A stretch of DNA of 64,000 nucleotides. It comes from Cladorhizidae sp. MBARI D1340-BT2 (lineage: Eukaryota > Porifera > Demospongiae > Poecilosclerida > Cladorhizidae). The stretch covers positions 14,452,316-14,516,315 of the forward strand of contig JAQNBH010000013.1 in the NCBI GenBank assembly GCA_028752905.1, read 5' to 3'. Shown piece after piece: positions 21,934 to 33,090 of this stretch (positions within the stretch are counted from its first letter, which is position 1; the number at the start of each line of letters is the position of its first letter). The translations under genes and the position numbers were made by a program. A model generated the notes under the pieces. It saw nothing but the letters and a program-made list of their open reading frames with translations, had not been told where the DNA came from and did no database searches.

Positions 21934-24176
21934 CTTGGAAACTCTCTTAACAGACCCTCCAAGAGAGAAATGGACAAACTCTAAAGTAATTGGTTTTGAC
22001 ATGCATCTAATACATTACTAACATCCGAGAAGGATACAGTCTCTGTGCTCCAGACAAACTCCAATGGGAACAGTATTTACTGTTTTTCCAAGTGTCATTC
22101 GAAAACGTAGAGCTGCGTTGTGCAGCTGGTATGCATGAGTGGCGTAGTATAAACGTTCACTTGGATACGTTTAGTCACTCGCTTGAGTAGTTTACAGCTC
22201 TCCTTCTCGCACTATGGTGTATCATCCTACAAAAAGTAAAAGGAAAGAATTCCTCAATTAAATACCTTCATTATAGTGGCAGTCCAAAGCCACACCCAAA
22301 TAATATTTTTTAAGCAATTAATATTTCTCTCTTTATAAGTGATGGCCTACCTCCAGACTCAGCAGATTATCAATTTGAAATTTATCTCGCAGCATTTTTG
22401 TTTTTTTATATATAGTCACCCTACAAGAAGTTACTCAGTATAATACCAGAACTAACTATCATAGCTGTTTTTATATGCCATGAAGTAGAAACATACTCCT
22501 ATGCTTTCATATAATACACATACACACATGCACAAGTAGTTATCTGGTCTTGTTGCAAGTCTGTGCTGCTGACCATTGTCACAGGAGTTAACTTCTGAGG
22601 AAAACAACAGATCACTTTTGGTAGCGCAGCTAAGCTTTTGGTGACTAGGATAAGTTCTGAGCTGTTAACTATTGTCACAAGAATAAGCTTCTGAGGAACC
22701 AACTGCACTATAATTATATTAAAAAGTGCAGCTGCTCTTGACTCCGCTCAGCTCGAATAGATATTGGATTTGTTTATGACATTGGCCAATTTAGGTTCCC
22801 AAAGATAATCGTTTACATGATGCTGGAGTGGTGTCTTGTGGTTCTTGTGGAGGTTGGAGCGATTCAGGTTTTTGAGGTCCTTCCACTTTAGGGTCTAGTA
22901 ACTTGCCTATAGTTCAAAAGAGAGCACACAGAGAGGCCTATATTTTGAGCTATATATATATCAAGTCCATACCATGAAGTTTACAGAATCTATGGAGCTC
23001 TAAAGTTGTAACCGCGAGTTAAAAAAATGTAGTTTACAGGCAAGTCTGTCCCAATTGAATTTCTTCAATTTTCTGACTTCCATATTGCTATACGGTTTCT
23101 CTTTTCTATCAGCAGCAAGAATGCCCCTTTTCTTGCTCTTCTATATAGCCTCCTTGACATTGTTTCTCCTTTTGACCAAATCCACTACCTGGAAAAAAAA
23201 CACCCGACTCATTCATATTCCATATATTTTCTTTGAATACCCACGGGAAACTTGTTTCTCACCATGTAAATCATCCTAATCACTGCAGACTTTCAACTGC
23301 TTGACATGTATCTCTTCTTCCACTTTTCTAGCCATGCCCTAGAATCTTTGAGGGCAGACTTTCCAAGATGCTCGGCTATTTCTTTAGCTTTTTCTGTCAG
23401 CTGTAGGCCTCCAGGATTGAACGAGGTGCACCTGTATGGACTTGACTGACATCAACAACAAGGATTCCTTGATCTTCAATATCAGACCAACTCGTGTCTT
23501 CCCAATACTTAAGCAATTCTCCCAATGCTCTCACACTTAATTCTGCATTTTCTGACATGTGGCATTTTGGGCTCGTATTTACATGACACGCAACTTTAAT
23601 CCTGTAATAAATCTTGAAGAAGGCCAGCCAAGTTGTGAACAATGGAAGTGTAAAACTGCAAGTTCTGGAGATCAATTCCCTCATGTCTGGACTGCAGTTC
23701 AAGGTGAAGTTGGTGAAGTGGGATCCAACCAGCAGCAGAGATGCCTTAGCGATCTGTAAAAAAGCTGCATAGGTCATGCTCCCTATAATTGGCACTGTGC
23801 TTGTCACGAGGCAAGAAGTAAATAAAACCTTTTGGAAGTGACCAGAGAGAAAGTCAACTTGGGCAGCTGGATATAGACAGAGATCGCATGCAAATACCAT
23901 TTTCATAAATAGGACTGCGGGAAATATGTGGACTCCTTAATTTATGCTGGACGCTAGCTAGAAAAATATTGATAGTGGATAATGCTTAAGAAATACTAAC
24001 TAGGCATGCCTTTTGTCCGCTATGGTAGAGGTAATTTTGTCCATTTTCCGGTGCACAGAGGCTTATCCCCTTCTCGGAGGTTACTAATGTATTAGCCAAA
24101 ACCAATTGCTTTATAGTTTGTCCATTTCTTGGAGGTTGTCACTTCTTGGGGAGGGTCCATTAAGAGAGGTTCCACG
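21934..24176 (-). mobile_element. pogo/Tigger-like DNA transposon with long inverted ends
   Basis: The ends 21934 to about 22060 and about 24050 to 24176 are inverted copies of each other. Both read, from the outside in, C(T/G)TGGAA(A/C)CTCTCTTAA, then GACCCTCC, then AAGAAATGGACAAACT or close to it, then AATTGGTTTTG, then CTAATACATTA.TAAC. Both are flanked by TA, the target duplication of Tc1/mariner/pogo elements. The interior contains a pogo-type transposase remnant on the minus strand. The element is 2243 bp. Confidence 0.75.
23060..23400 (-). pseudogene. Tigger/pogo transposase remnant
   Basis: Minus-strand frame 23400-23293 reads LTEKAKEIAEHLGKSALKDS then RAWLEKWKKRY, the CENP-B-type helix-turn-helix of Tigger transposases, and ends in a stop. 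In the next frame, near 23230, NMNESGVFFPGSGF matches the first-aspartate (DE) region of the DDE domain (NADETGLFF-like, with D changed to N), followed by a K-rich CQGG motif. Stops, a shift and the missing remainder of the DDE domain show it is inactive. It lies inside the 21934-24176 inverted repeats. Confidence 0.7.
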
Positions 24177-24952
24177 TATTCTATGATTAGCTATGGGGAG
24201 AAGCTATTATGTAGATAAATGTAGTCATTGCAATATATTGGACAGTTTGAGCTCCCAAAGTGAGTTTTAGCCGAGATATGAACTTTAGTTTTTTGGCTGA
24301 CATTTTAAAATAAGTGTCGAACAAATATAGGGAGATTTCTACCACAATCCACAATAATTATGTCATGCTCGGCATATACCACATTTTCCATCCAACTTCC
24401 CACTGAGGGTTAGCTCGGCTTGCCAATGAAAATCATTACTGCTAATATATGCACAGCATTGAGTGGTAAGTGAAGGTGCGATAGGAAACACGAACCAAAA
24501 AATCTTAGTCTGTTTTTATCCATTGGACAAGACATCATTTGTATTGCTCTAGACATGCCCTAGCAGAGCTGAAGCCATAATGCAGTTCATTATGATGTCA
24601 TCATACTGTAATGCTTGGATGGTGATATATACAGGAAGTAGCTAAAAATTATATAAATTGTTATGTATTCCTTACAAATTCTGAACTTGTCCAATGTGAG
24701 GCGAGAGCCCACTCAGATTTTCTCCAGATTCACTAGACCATAATTTTCAGTTTAGCAAACCCATTATTTAAGGTGGTAATACAGCTAGAGCTTGTTGATT
24801 AATTGAGGAGTTACGTCTGAATGTAACTCCAGCATCCTTTGCTGTCAGCCATTAGCCACCTGGTGTGTGTGGTCAGGCTCACTTCTTTTTTAAACATTTT
24901 TTTCCCCTTCAACAAAAATAAGTGGACCTGTCAATGAATAGAGTCAAACGTG
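24177..24952. other. No gene recognised
   Basis: AT-rich spacer between the Tigger-like element and the RLE tail. The last ~70 bp (24885-24950) is probably 3' UTR and A-rich tail of that minus-strand retroelement fragment (its minus strand reads GGGGAAAAAAATG). Confidence 0.45.
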
Positions 24953-25200
24953 CTAAATTACAGAACACCATTGCCCTGAGATGGCCGGGGTCCGCCTGTC
25001 CCACAGGTTGGCACTCCCTCTCCAGAGGCAGATGGCAAGGCTCTGCAACAGGTGGGTGGTTGCTTCAGCTGGAGGAATGGTCAGTATCTGGCCCTGAAGA
25101 TGGCTAATGCTTTTGATGACCTCAACTGCACTGAGTTCCCAGCCACGATGGTTTCTGCTATTAGTGGAATGAAATTTACCCTGACAGAGCGGCATGTCCT
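24953..25200 (-). pseudogene. C-terminal fragment of an RLE retrotransposon (same family as 54-57 kb)
   Basis: The minus-strand reading ends in IPPAEATTHLLQSLAICLWR, GSANLWDRR and a terminal SVI stop. This parallels the last 60 residues of the intact element at 54330-57329 (IPPAETTRHLFQKLSITLWR, GNATLW, DGVI stop). Just upstream FIPLIAET is in another frame, matching FVPLVVES of the intact copy, so one frameshift is present. It is 5'-truncated, as expected for target-primed retrotransposition. Confidence 0.85.
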
Positions 25201-25558
25201 GACATGAGAAGACTTCTAACTTCCATCTTCTTATGTTGTAACTCCTTCAACAGCTTCCCCATCCTGATTTCACTCCAGCTCTAATGCATTGATTAGCTGG
25301 GGTTGTATTGGATTATGTTTTGCTCATTGACTCTGTAAGTCTCAAGGGAGATATTGCTTTTACAGTATGTTTTTTACTTGAGTTTATTTATTTGCAGTTG
25401 GTGTTTATTTATATGCATGCATGTGCCACAAAACTCTGTCAAATCAATGAAATTTTATATTCGTCATGCCTACACGCACGTGCAATCGACTTCGTCATGA
25501 CTACGAGGAATCCTGAAATGGCTACTCCCTGAGCACAGCGCTAAACAACAACTACAGT
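25200..25558. other. No gene recognised
   Basis: Non-repetitive sequence; a 74-codon ORF at 25308-25532 shows no recognisable domain. Confidence 0.45.
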
Positions 25559-25924
25559 AACAGTGTGTAACAGAAAGAAGTAGAGCTGTAGAAGAGAGAT
25601 GGAGAAATAGAAGGGATGCAGCAAGTGAGACTGCGTGAGAAACTGCCATACAAGTTGAGTGGGAAAGACAAAGGGAGTTATCAACAGAGAAACTGAGGAC
25701 CCCCCCAGAACAAATGACACTTCACAGAGCAGAAATTTCAGTAGTGGGATGAGGAGAGAGCATAGGAAAGAACTGAGGGCTGCACTGCCAGAAGTGCAAA
25801 GGATGAGGAGAGAGCAGCAAACATTGGAGGTGGAGAGAAGTGAAGGCTGCACTGCCAGAAGTACAAAGGAAGAGGAGAGAGCAGCAAACATTGTTAGGTG
25901 GAGAGTGCTGAGGGCTGCAGTCAG
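25559..25924 (+). other. Purine-rich, coding-like imperfect repeats (RRE-rich)
   Basis: The plus strand is A/G-rich, with three imperfect copies of GGATGAGGAGAGAGCA... followed by GGGCTGCACTGCCAGAAGT (about 60-66 bp each). Reading gives RREHRKELRAALPEVQR, then MRREQQTLEVER. Such Arg/Glu heptad-like repeats occur at the N-terminus of some helitron-like and other transposon proteins, but no helicase or Rep motif follows. The run is cut at 25924 by a hAT insertion. Function unknown. Confidence 0.3.
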
Positions 25925-28845
25925 AGGCTCTGGCTAATTATTCCACCTATTATTCTATTCTTTTATTCTCAGGTATTGAGCCTATTATTCTTTTAAAGGT
26001 AGCCCATTATTCCTAAATTATTCTCAACTTTGAATTATAAACACTAATGATCATTTCTATAATTGTACTGCATCATTACAGATAGTTGAATGTATTCTTC
26101 TAATGACTGTTCTTGCTGTTTTCCGAATGAACTTTGGAGAAGTGAAAATACCCTCTCTGCTGCTGCAGAGGATGGTCTATTTTTCGGAACGATCTTGCCC
26201 ACATTGGTATGTCTGCACTGCAGTATTTCCACCATTCACAGGGGTCAAACTGTGGTGCTACACCTTCTGCAGCAGCCAAGTATGTAGGCATCTCGTACTT
26301 CATTCCTTCGATGGCCTCAGAATCAAAACATGGGAAGGCAAATAGCAAACTTAGGTCACTGCTTGTAGGCTTAAGTTCTGACACTTTGGATGGGGAAAAG
26401 TATCTTGAATAGTTCAACAGTGCTTCGCAGATCATTGTCGAACTTCTCTTTGAAGTAATCGTAGGCTGGTTTCATGCATAGTTTAGAAGCATTTGTAGTG
26501 TTCCCATTCGCTAGATGCTTAGCGACTGCTGTTACATTTGGATGATGACTTGCAACTATGTGGCACTGATTCTCTCATAAGCCACCAAGGAGAGCACTCC
26601 GTCACCTTCAAGAGCATATTGGCCTTGACAAATGGCTCCATGCCATTGACTGTCATTGCTAACTCCATTTTCAGCTTTCGGCACTGGGAAGGATTGTTGA
26701 GTACATCAACCATCTTCTTGGTCGTAGCAGCAGGTAATTCTGTATTCACTCAAAAAAATTCAGACACATCACCAAATCTGTCACCAAATCTGTTGTGCAT
26801 CTGATGGATCACTTCGAAGCGACTCCACCATCTTGTTGCGGAATACGAAGGAGAGGAAAAATCCATCCTAAATCTCCAAGCCAATCTCACCTTCGGACTG
26901 TGGGAAAACAAGCTTATCCAGTGCTTCGTGAACTCATCCAAGATGGGTGTGTTCATATTTTCCCCAACACGATCAAGTGTATGAGACAGAGTAACATCCA
27001 ATATCGATCATGGAGTTGTAGAGAATGGAAACAGTCCTCATAGCCACATTGTTGACTGAAGCCCGATCTCGCATGAATGCTACCACATGGTTTGCTGGAA
27101 TAGAAAGCTCAGTAGAAAGAGTAGCTATGAGTTGGCGTGCAACCTCCTCGCCTGTCATCGATTTTGCAACCAACATTAGGCTGTTGTTTAATTTGCCAGT
27201 CATCATCCACATACCTCGGCACAACCACCATTGCTTCACAGACGTGCGTAGTACCATCGAAAATCATAGCCACCGACTTTCCTTTGGTTGCTCGTTTGAT
27301 ATCCTGTACTTCTTTGTCCAGAATGAAAGGTATTAACTGCCTTAACTTGGACAATCACACAGAGAATGCATGCTCCTTGAAGATATCTCGGAAACTGTCA
27401 ACCTTCGAAAGTGGAACCCCAGCTTTCAAAAAAAAGCTGTTACTTTTAATCTATAAATTCGTGTACTTTCAGGTAAATTCTCACCTACTGGGTGGTGTTT
27501 TGAGCTGTATGCTTGGAGAACTTTGGATATGTCCATTTGTTGCTTTTCATTAGTCTTCAAGCGTTCTTTCCCCTTCTGATGCTTAAAAGATTTTATGTGA
27601 AGCTTGATGACTTGTGACTTGACCGAAAGCTGCTCTCTGCAAGCTGAACAAAACAGTGTTCCAGTGGTCACAGTTAGAGGCTCTCCAGGGTGCTCCTTCA
27701 CACGGTCATATGGAGTAATAGATTTTGGAGCAAATGCACCTTTCTTACTCCGTTTTATACCCACAGGAGGGTTTGACTGGACTTTTCGTTTTCTTGCCAG
27801 ATTTGAAGCTTTTGGTGCTTTGAGCCTGTCCAGCAGTGATACAACTTCTGATTGAGCTTCATCTTCATTGTGATCAGACAGCTGATCTTCAGAGTCACTG
27901 CTAGAAAGCACTTGGATAGAGTTACCATCAGCCAGTTCAGGAACACGAGATCTGGTGTCACTCCGAGGAATGCAGCTACTGCTACTACCACTAAGTCTAG
28001 CACTTGAGTTACTGGTATCCATTGAAACCATGTGGTCAACAGTTTTGTGAGCTGTAATTTTGAACTAAACTTCCTGTAAATAGAGATGTGTACAGTGCTA
28101 CAAATCTAAAGACTAGATAATTAGAGTTTAGCTCGTAAAGCAAGTTTTTATAAGAGTTAAAAGATCAAATTTTGTAAGAATATCGGGATACATGTTCTCT
28201 ACCTCCCTACCAAGTTAAAACCTGAGTTTTTGAATAATGACGATTAATGAGGTAAATTTTGCCACAATTATATGTTATATGTTGGGAACGTTTAAGCTGA
28301 AATTTACAAACTAATGGAAGTTAAAAACCCAAACTTGTTCTGCAGGTGTTCAAGCATATCTATTTTACTTATATTATGCAAAACATTTTGTTATCATAAG
28401 GGTTTTCTTCCTGTGTGAAGCTTTTCAAATGTCCTCTTATACCTTTATCGATGATTATTGTGGGCAACTTTAGGGGTGTGGTCATGGGTTGGGCTTGAAT
28501 AGATGTAGTTTTGTCAGCTGGGTATGTTTGACAAATTTTAAATGTAAAATATATCCTATTGGCCTGTCAGTGATGGTTAGACAACAAAAATGTACCAAGT
28601 CTCTATAGACCTGTAGGCTGTAGCAATGTACTTGCTAATGCAGCTTTAGCTACCTGATGACTGATGAGTGATAACACAGTGTACTAGAGGTTAGAACTGT
28701 CCTCTTACTGCTCTTAGCATTTGTAGTGCCCTTTGATACCACTCCAGATTGTATTTTGCCAACAAAGGAGGTGTCACAATGATTATTCCTGGCCTATTAT
28801 TCTAAAGGACATCAAATTATTCTCGGAAGAATTTGCCAGAGACTA
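25925..28845 (-). mobile_element. hAT transposon with 8-bp target duplication
   Basis: The 2921-bp element is flanked by identical GCAGTCAG at 25917-25924 and 28846-28853, the 8-bp duplication expected of hAT transposons. The ends are inverted: AGGCTCTGGCTAATTATTCC on the left, and on the right the reverse complement TAGTCTCTGGCAAATTCTTCC (imperfect). The interior carries one minus-strand hAT transposase pseudogene. Confidence 0.85.
26044..28031 (-). pseudogene. hAT transposase, frameshifted
   Basis: On the minus strand from Met 28031: a Ser/Asp-rich N-terminus, a basic stretch (RKRKVQ), then a BED-like zinc finger (FCSACREQLS ... HIKSFKH). Further on come the catalytic-core pieces AMIFDGTTHVCEA (near 27260), RYVDDDWQ, an RDRASVNN motif (near 27060) and SATRWWSRFEV (near 26830). 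The C-terminal dimerisation domain is at 26330-26050 (CEWWKYCSADIPMWA, then PSSAAAERVFSLLQSSFG, then MMQYNYR). Segments lie in different frames, with at least four shifts or stops, so no full-length transposase is encoded. The domain order is complete. Confidence 0.85.
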
Positions 28846-28853
28846 GCAGTCAG

Positions 28854-29139
28854 CATCAAGGGGTCAGCCAATCATCGCCAAAAACATTATGATACTTACT
28901 TTACCCTTTTCTGGTATTTATTATGTTAATATTATAATTACGGCACTAATTAAATTCACAAACAACAAAGAATAGACTATAGCACAATGGTAGATTAATT
29001 ATAGAAGGGCCTTATTGAAAGAATTGTGATCTGTCAACATTTTATAATCACAAACAATAAATGAAATAAACACTTTCCAACCACAACACACAAACATTTA
29101 TATATCTCGCAGAGTTTCACGGGTATATATATACTTGCT
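28854..29139. other. No gene recognised
   Basis: AT-rich sequence between the hAT element and the ATT microsatellite; several near-copies of CACAAACAA are the only pattern seen. Confidence 0.45.
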
Positions 29140-29525
<386 letters not shown>

Positions 29526-29583
29526 AACAATAAAGAACTAGCTAGCTAATTTAAGTAAGAAATAGTCATCACTAGTATACTGA

Positions 29584-30496
29584 CTAGTGCCTAACACCGC
29601 TGCAGTGTTCCCACGCTGGATTGCAATGGAAATTCTCTGGAGGAGAAAATGATGGGAACGTGGTTCGTCGCACTTTGCTTTGAGACGGCCACTGAAGGAA
29701 CAAAGATGCCTCCCCTCCAAACACTCCAGTGGTCTCTATCCCAATTGGGACAAAGAAGTGTGTAGCAACAATGTTTCGTATTTTTCCTTTTTCAGGGACT
29801 CGGCTCTGTTTGCCACTGCTCCAGGACCTTCATGTAATAAGTTGGCATAGGATGGAGCAAAGTTGTCCACACATGTAGCATCCCACACAGGGATACGGCC
29901 ATTCTTCCAGGGGACAATGGAAGCTCCATCAGGACGCTTGCCATCCGAGCGAGAAATGCCTGAAGGCTCCAGGTGAGAGGGAATATTTATGGAAGCTAGT
30001 GATCTATGAATAATGTCATTTACAGCTGTATGCCTCGAGAAACGACCTTGACTCCTCCGACAGTTGAGACCATGAGTGCCAAACTGATTCACTTGGGATC
30101 CACACTGCAGACAATTGTGGGGATGACACCCAAACACAAACCAGTAGCCACACTAATCACATCATCATCCATTCGGAGGCCTAAGGATGACATGGGAAGG
30201 GTATGGATCCAAGCCCCTGACTCCTTCCTAGCTGCAGCCTGAATACGTACCCGTGAAGCTAGATCCACACTCGAGTTCAGGAGGGAATCAAAAGAAGCCT
30301 GAACATGAGGACCATCCCAGGCTTTCTGTTGGGAGGACCTAGGATCAGATGGTGGCTCAAAGCGAAGACATCGACACCAAGTTTCCAAACCATCTTCAAA
30401 TTCAGAGTAGTTTGAATCACCTAGGTAGTCCGGAAGAATCTGGTGGATAAGATCAAAAGCACCTGAAGCCGACGCCAAAAAGGGCAGAAGGTGCAA
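29584..30496 (-). pseudogene. C-terminal half of a second RLE retroelement family
   Basis: Minus-strand reading: WDGPHVQASFDSLL, then AAARKESGAWIHTLPMSSLG, LRMDDDVISVA, then a zinc-binding stretch (C..C, FGTHGLNC, RH..VNDIIH), then EPSGISRSDGKRPDG and IPVWDATCVD, ending in ISIAIQRGNTAAVLGT. The RPDG ... WDATCVD pair is the PD-(D/E)XK core of a restriction-like endonuclease. This sequence type is familiar from invertebrate reverse-transcriptase proteins. Small frame changes occur (for example near 30100 and 29740), and the RT domain is absent, so it is a 5'-truncated dead copy. It is distinct from the 54-kb family. Confidence 0.8.
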
Positions 30497-30559
30497 GCAT
30501 CACAGCACTACTTCTGATCCCCAAACAACCAAACCTCACTGGAAGTGATGCCTGAGACC

Positions 30560-32540
30560 AAGCTTGATCTCCATTTGATTTTCTCTGTTTCTCAGAATTG
30601 ACTTGTGTGTAACAGCTGTATATATTATTTAATGAAATTCTTATTTACTGACAAGTGGATAGAATTGAACCACTCGGACTTGAACAGACCTAGTTAGGAG
30701 TAACAACCTAACACCTGGTGGCAGCGACACCTCGTCCCTCACATCAACTTGACTGATCGTGCAGTCAACTCAGACCGCTCAAATCCTTCTACAAATCCTC
30801 CAACCAACTCCACTACCAAATAGACCATAGACCTTTCATTACCAGACCCTCCGATGGATACTCGGCATAAAAAAGGGATAAATCTGAGCCCACACCCTCA
30901 GGTTCTGAAACCCAAGATGCCAGACGGTCACAAAACAAAGCTGTCTAATGAGGAGTCCATCCAATCCACCTCGACCTTCACCAACAGAGAGCCAGACGTG
31001 CTCTGGTGATGATGCAGATGTTTGAACGACAATGGGCAGAATCCAACAGGAAAGCAGAAGCAGATAAGGCAGAGGCAGAGAAACTGAGAGAGAAAGAATG
31101 CAGGAAAGCTGAAGCAGACAAGGCTGAAGCTGATAGAAGATGGATACAGCTCACCGTATCTATGAGACCAACTCTGCTGCAGTCGTGCAGTAGGAAGCTA
31201 GAGGAACAGCAAAGAAGAGATGAAGCTGCTCGAGTATACATGGAGGAAAATCGACGTAAAGACAGAGAAGATCAGGAGAGACTGATCGAACAGCACAGAG
31301 AGAGCCATGAGAGCGCTCAAAGAGGAGTACAGACTATGAGAAATGTCTAAAGCTGAAGAAAGAGCCAGAGGAACTCATGCTCCCCAAACGCAACAAATAC
31401 GTCCACAGTGACAAAATGGAAATATTTTCCCAAGGTTTTGAAAACCATATGACCATTCATGAAGTCACTCCAAGGTACTGGATCTCTCAATTAATACCAC
31501 TCCTACCCATACGAAGTACATAACAGTCCTCAATCTCCCTAATAAGGATAAGGAGGACTACAAGACAGCATTATACACACTCCATCACGTCGACAAACAC
31601 AACCTCTGACTAAAGTGGCAAAGAATCACAATGAAGCCTGGGTAAACTGGCAGAGAAGCCATCGATCGTGGACTCCCGTTCTTTGATGGCTGGGTCAAAG
31701 AAACAGAGACAAAACAGGAAGTCAGAGACGTTGTCACACTGGAATGTCTCATACAGATCATCCCCCCTCACATCCAGATGTGGATTAGGGATCAGAAGCC
31801 AGCTACTTCCCAAAAGATGGCTGACTTAGTCACTTAGTAGACAACCACTTTAGAAATATCCAGGTCTACCACAATTATAGGCCAGGATATTCCGGAAATA
31901 AACCCTGGATGAGACAAGACTACTCACCTCGACAGAGACAGCAGTGGCAGGACTGCTCTCAGACCCCAAACCTTCAATCTCCTCCAACTTCTTAAACACC
32001 CTCTCCAGCTGGTGCAGTGACCCAGTTCCCCAACCAGGCCAACTCCAGACCATCTCAACCACCCGTGAAGCGGCTCAGCCATCACAACATACACAGCCTC
32101 ACGGACTGAGTAAGTATTTCGATGATGTTAAAGGTCCCTTGTGTTTTCAGTGGAGGCAGTGGGGTCACCTCAGCAATGCCTGCCCTGAGAAGGAAGCCAG
32201 AAAAATCGACTCACTGAAGAACCAGTGCACCCTGGCATCCCTCGTCACTATGGGATCTGTCCAGAATGCCCCAGTCCATTTTTTTCTAGACAGTGGTGCT
32301 GACTACACAGTAATCAGCGCTGGACTACTCCAAGACCTCCAGAACCAAGGCTCCGACCCTTTATCACAGTCACCATCAAGGGAGTACACAGACCTGTGAC
32401 TACCCTCTCTGTTGTGCAGGTTCTCTGCCAAATCTTGCAGTCAAGTTTTTAGATGCCCATGGCAGTATCCAACGACATCGCTTGTGACGTTCTCCTTGGA
32501 CGAGATTGTCCACTACTGTTTCAGTTGCTCAAAGATGTTC
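30560..32540 (+). mobile_element. Gypsy-type LTR retrotransposon remnant (gag-protease)
   Basis: TGGTGGCAGCGACACC near 30715 looks like a tRNA primer-binding site following an LTR end (CCTAACA). Downstream comes a coiled-coil gag segment (31006-31350, rich in KAEADKAEA). A SCAN-like stretch near 31680-31830 reads EVRDVVTLECLIQ and IPPHIQMWIRDQKP. A zinc knuckle lies near 32140 (CFQWRQWGHLSNACPEK), with Trp in place of the second Cys. An aspartic protease follows near 32280 (FFLDSGADYTVIS; later VLLGRDCPLL). Multiple stops and shifts break it, and no RT, integrase or 3' LTR follows before 32600. Dead and truncated. Confidence 0.75.
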
Positions 32541-33090
32541 CCTAAGAAGTGTGTGAAGTGACTACTCACTCCAACCCATCCGACAAGATTCTTTCAGGGT
32601 TCTAGCTTGTTAATGACCACTAGTCATATAAGTAAAACCAGGAGGAACTGATGCTATTCATGAAGCACGCTGACCCTTGGGAAAGAGGATATACTTCATG
32701 CTTCTTGATGTTGTTTGGAATGCAGGAGATCATAACCTCAACCCTAGCTTGTATCAGGAGGTGGGTCTTATATATGAAGCAGAGTATGGGTATGGTGAAG
32801 TTCAGCTTCAAATTGCAGGCATTGTGGAATTTCTTCTGAACTTCCTTGCAATGTGACGATGATCACAAGCAGAGTCTCCATCCAATTTGCTACACAGGTC
32901 AGGTCATAGAGACTGGCTTTGACTTGGCTTGATTATCTTTTCTTCCTCCTCCACAATCTCTAAATTTCTCTGCAGCATCTGGGCCTCTGTAGATCATAGG
33001 AGACTCAGTGTAGCCAAAGGTACAGGCTTCATGTTGCTGAGTCTTCTGTGAGTCGGTCTTGCTCTAGCCCTTCAATCTTGGTGGTGGTAA
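32541..33090. other. No gene recognised
   Basis: Spacer between the Gypsy remnant and the second hAT element; no coding or structural signal that I can support. Confidence 0.45.

Noticed and set aside
23397..23906. 169-codon minus-strand ORF as a host gene
   Set aside because: It sits inside the pogo/Tigger inverted ends and shows no family match; probably degenerate element sequence.
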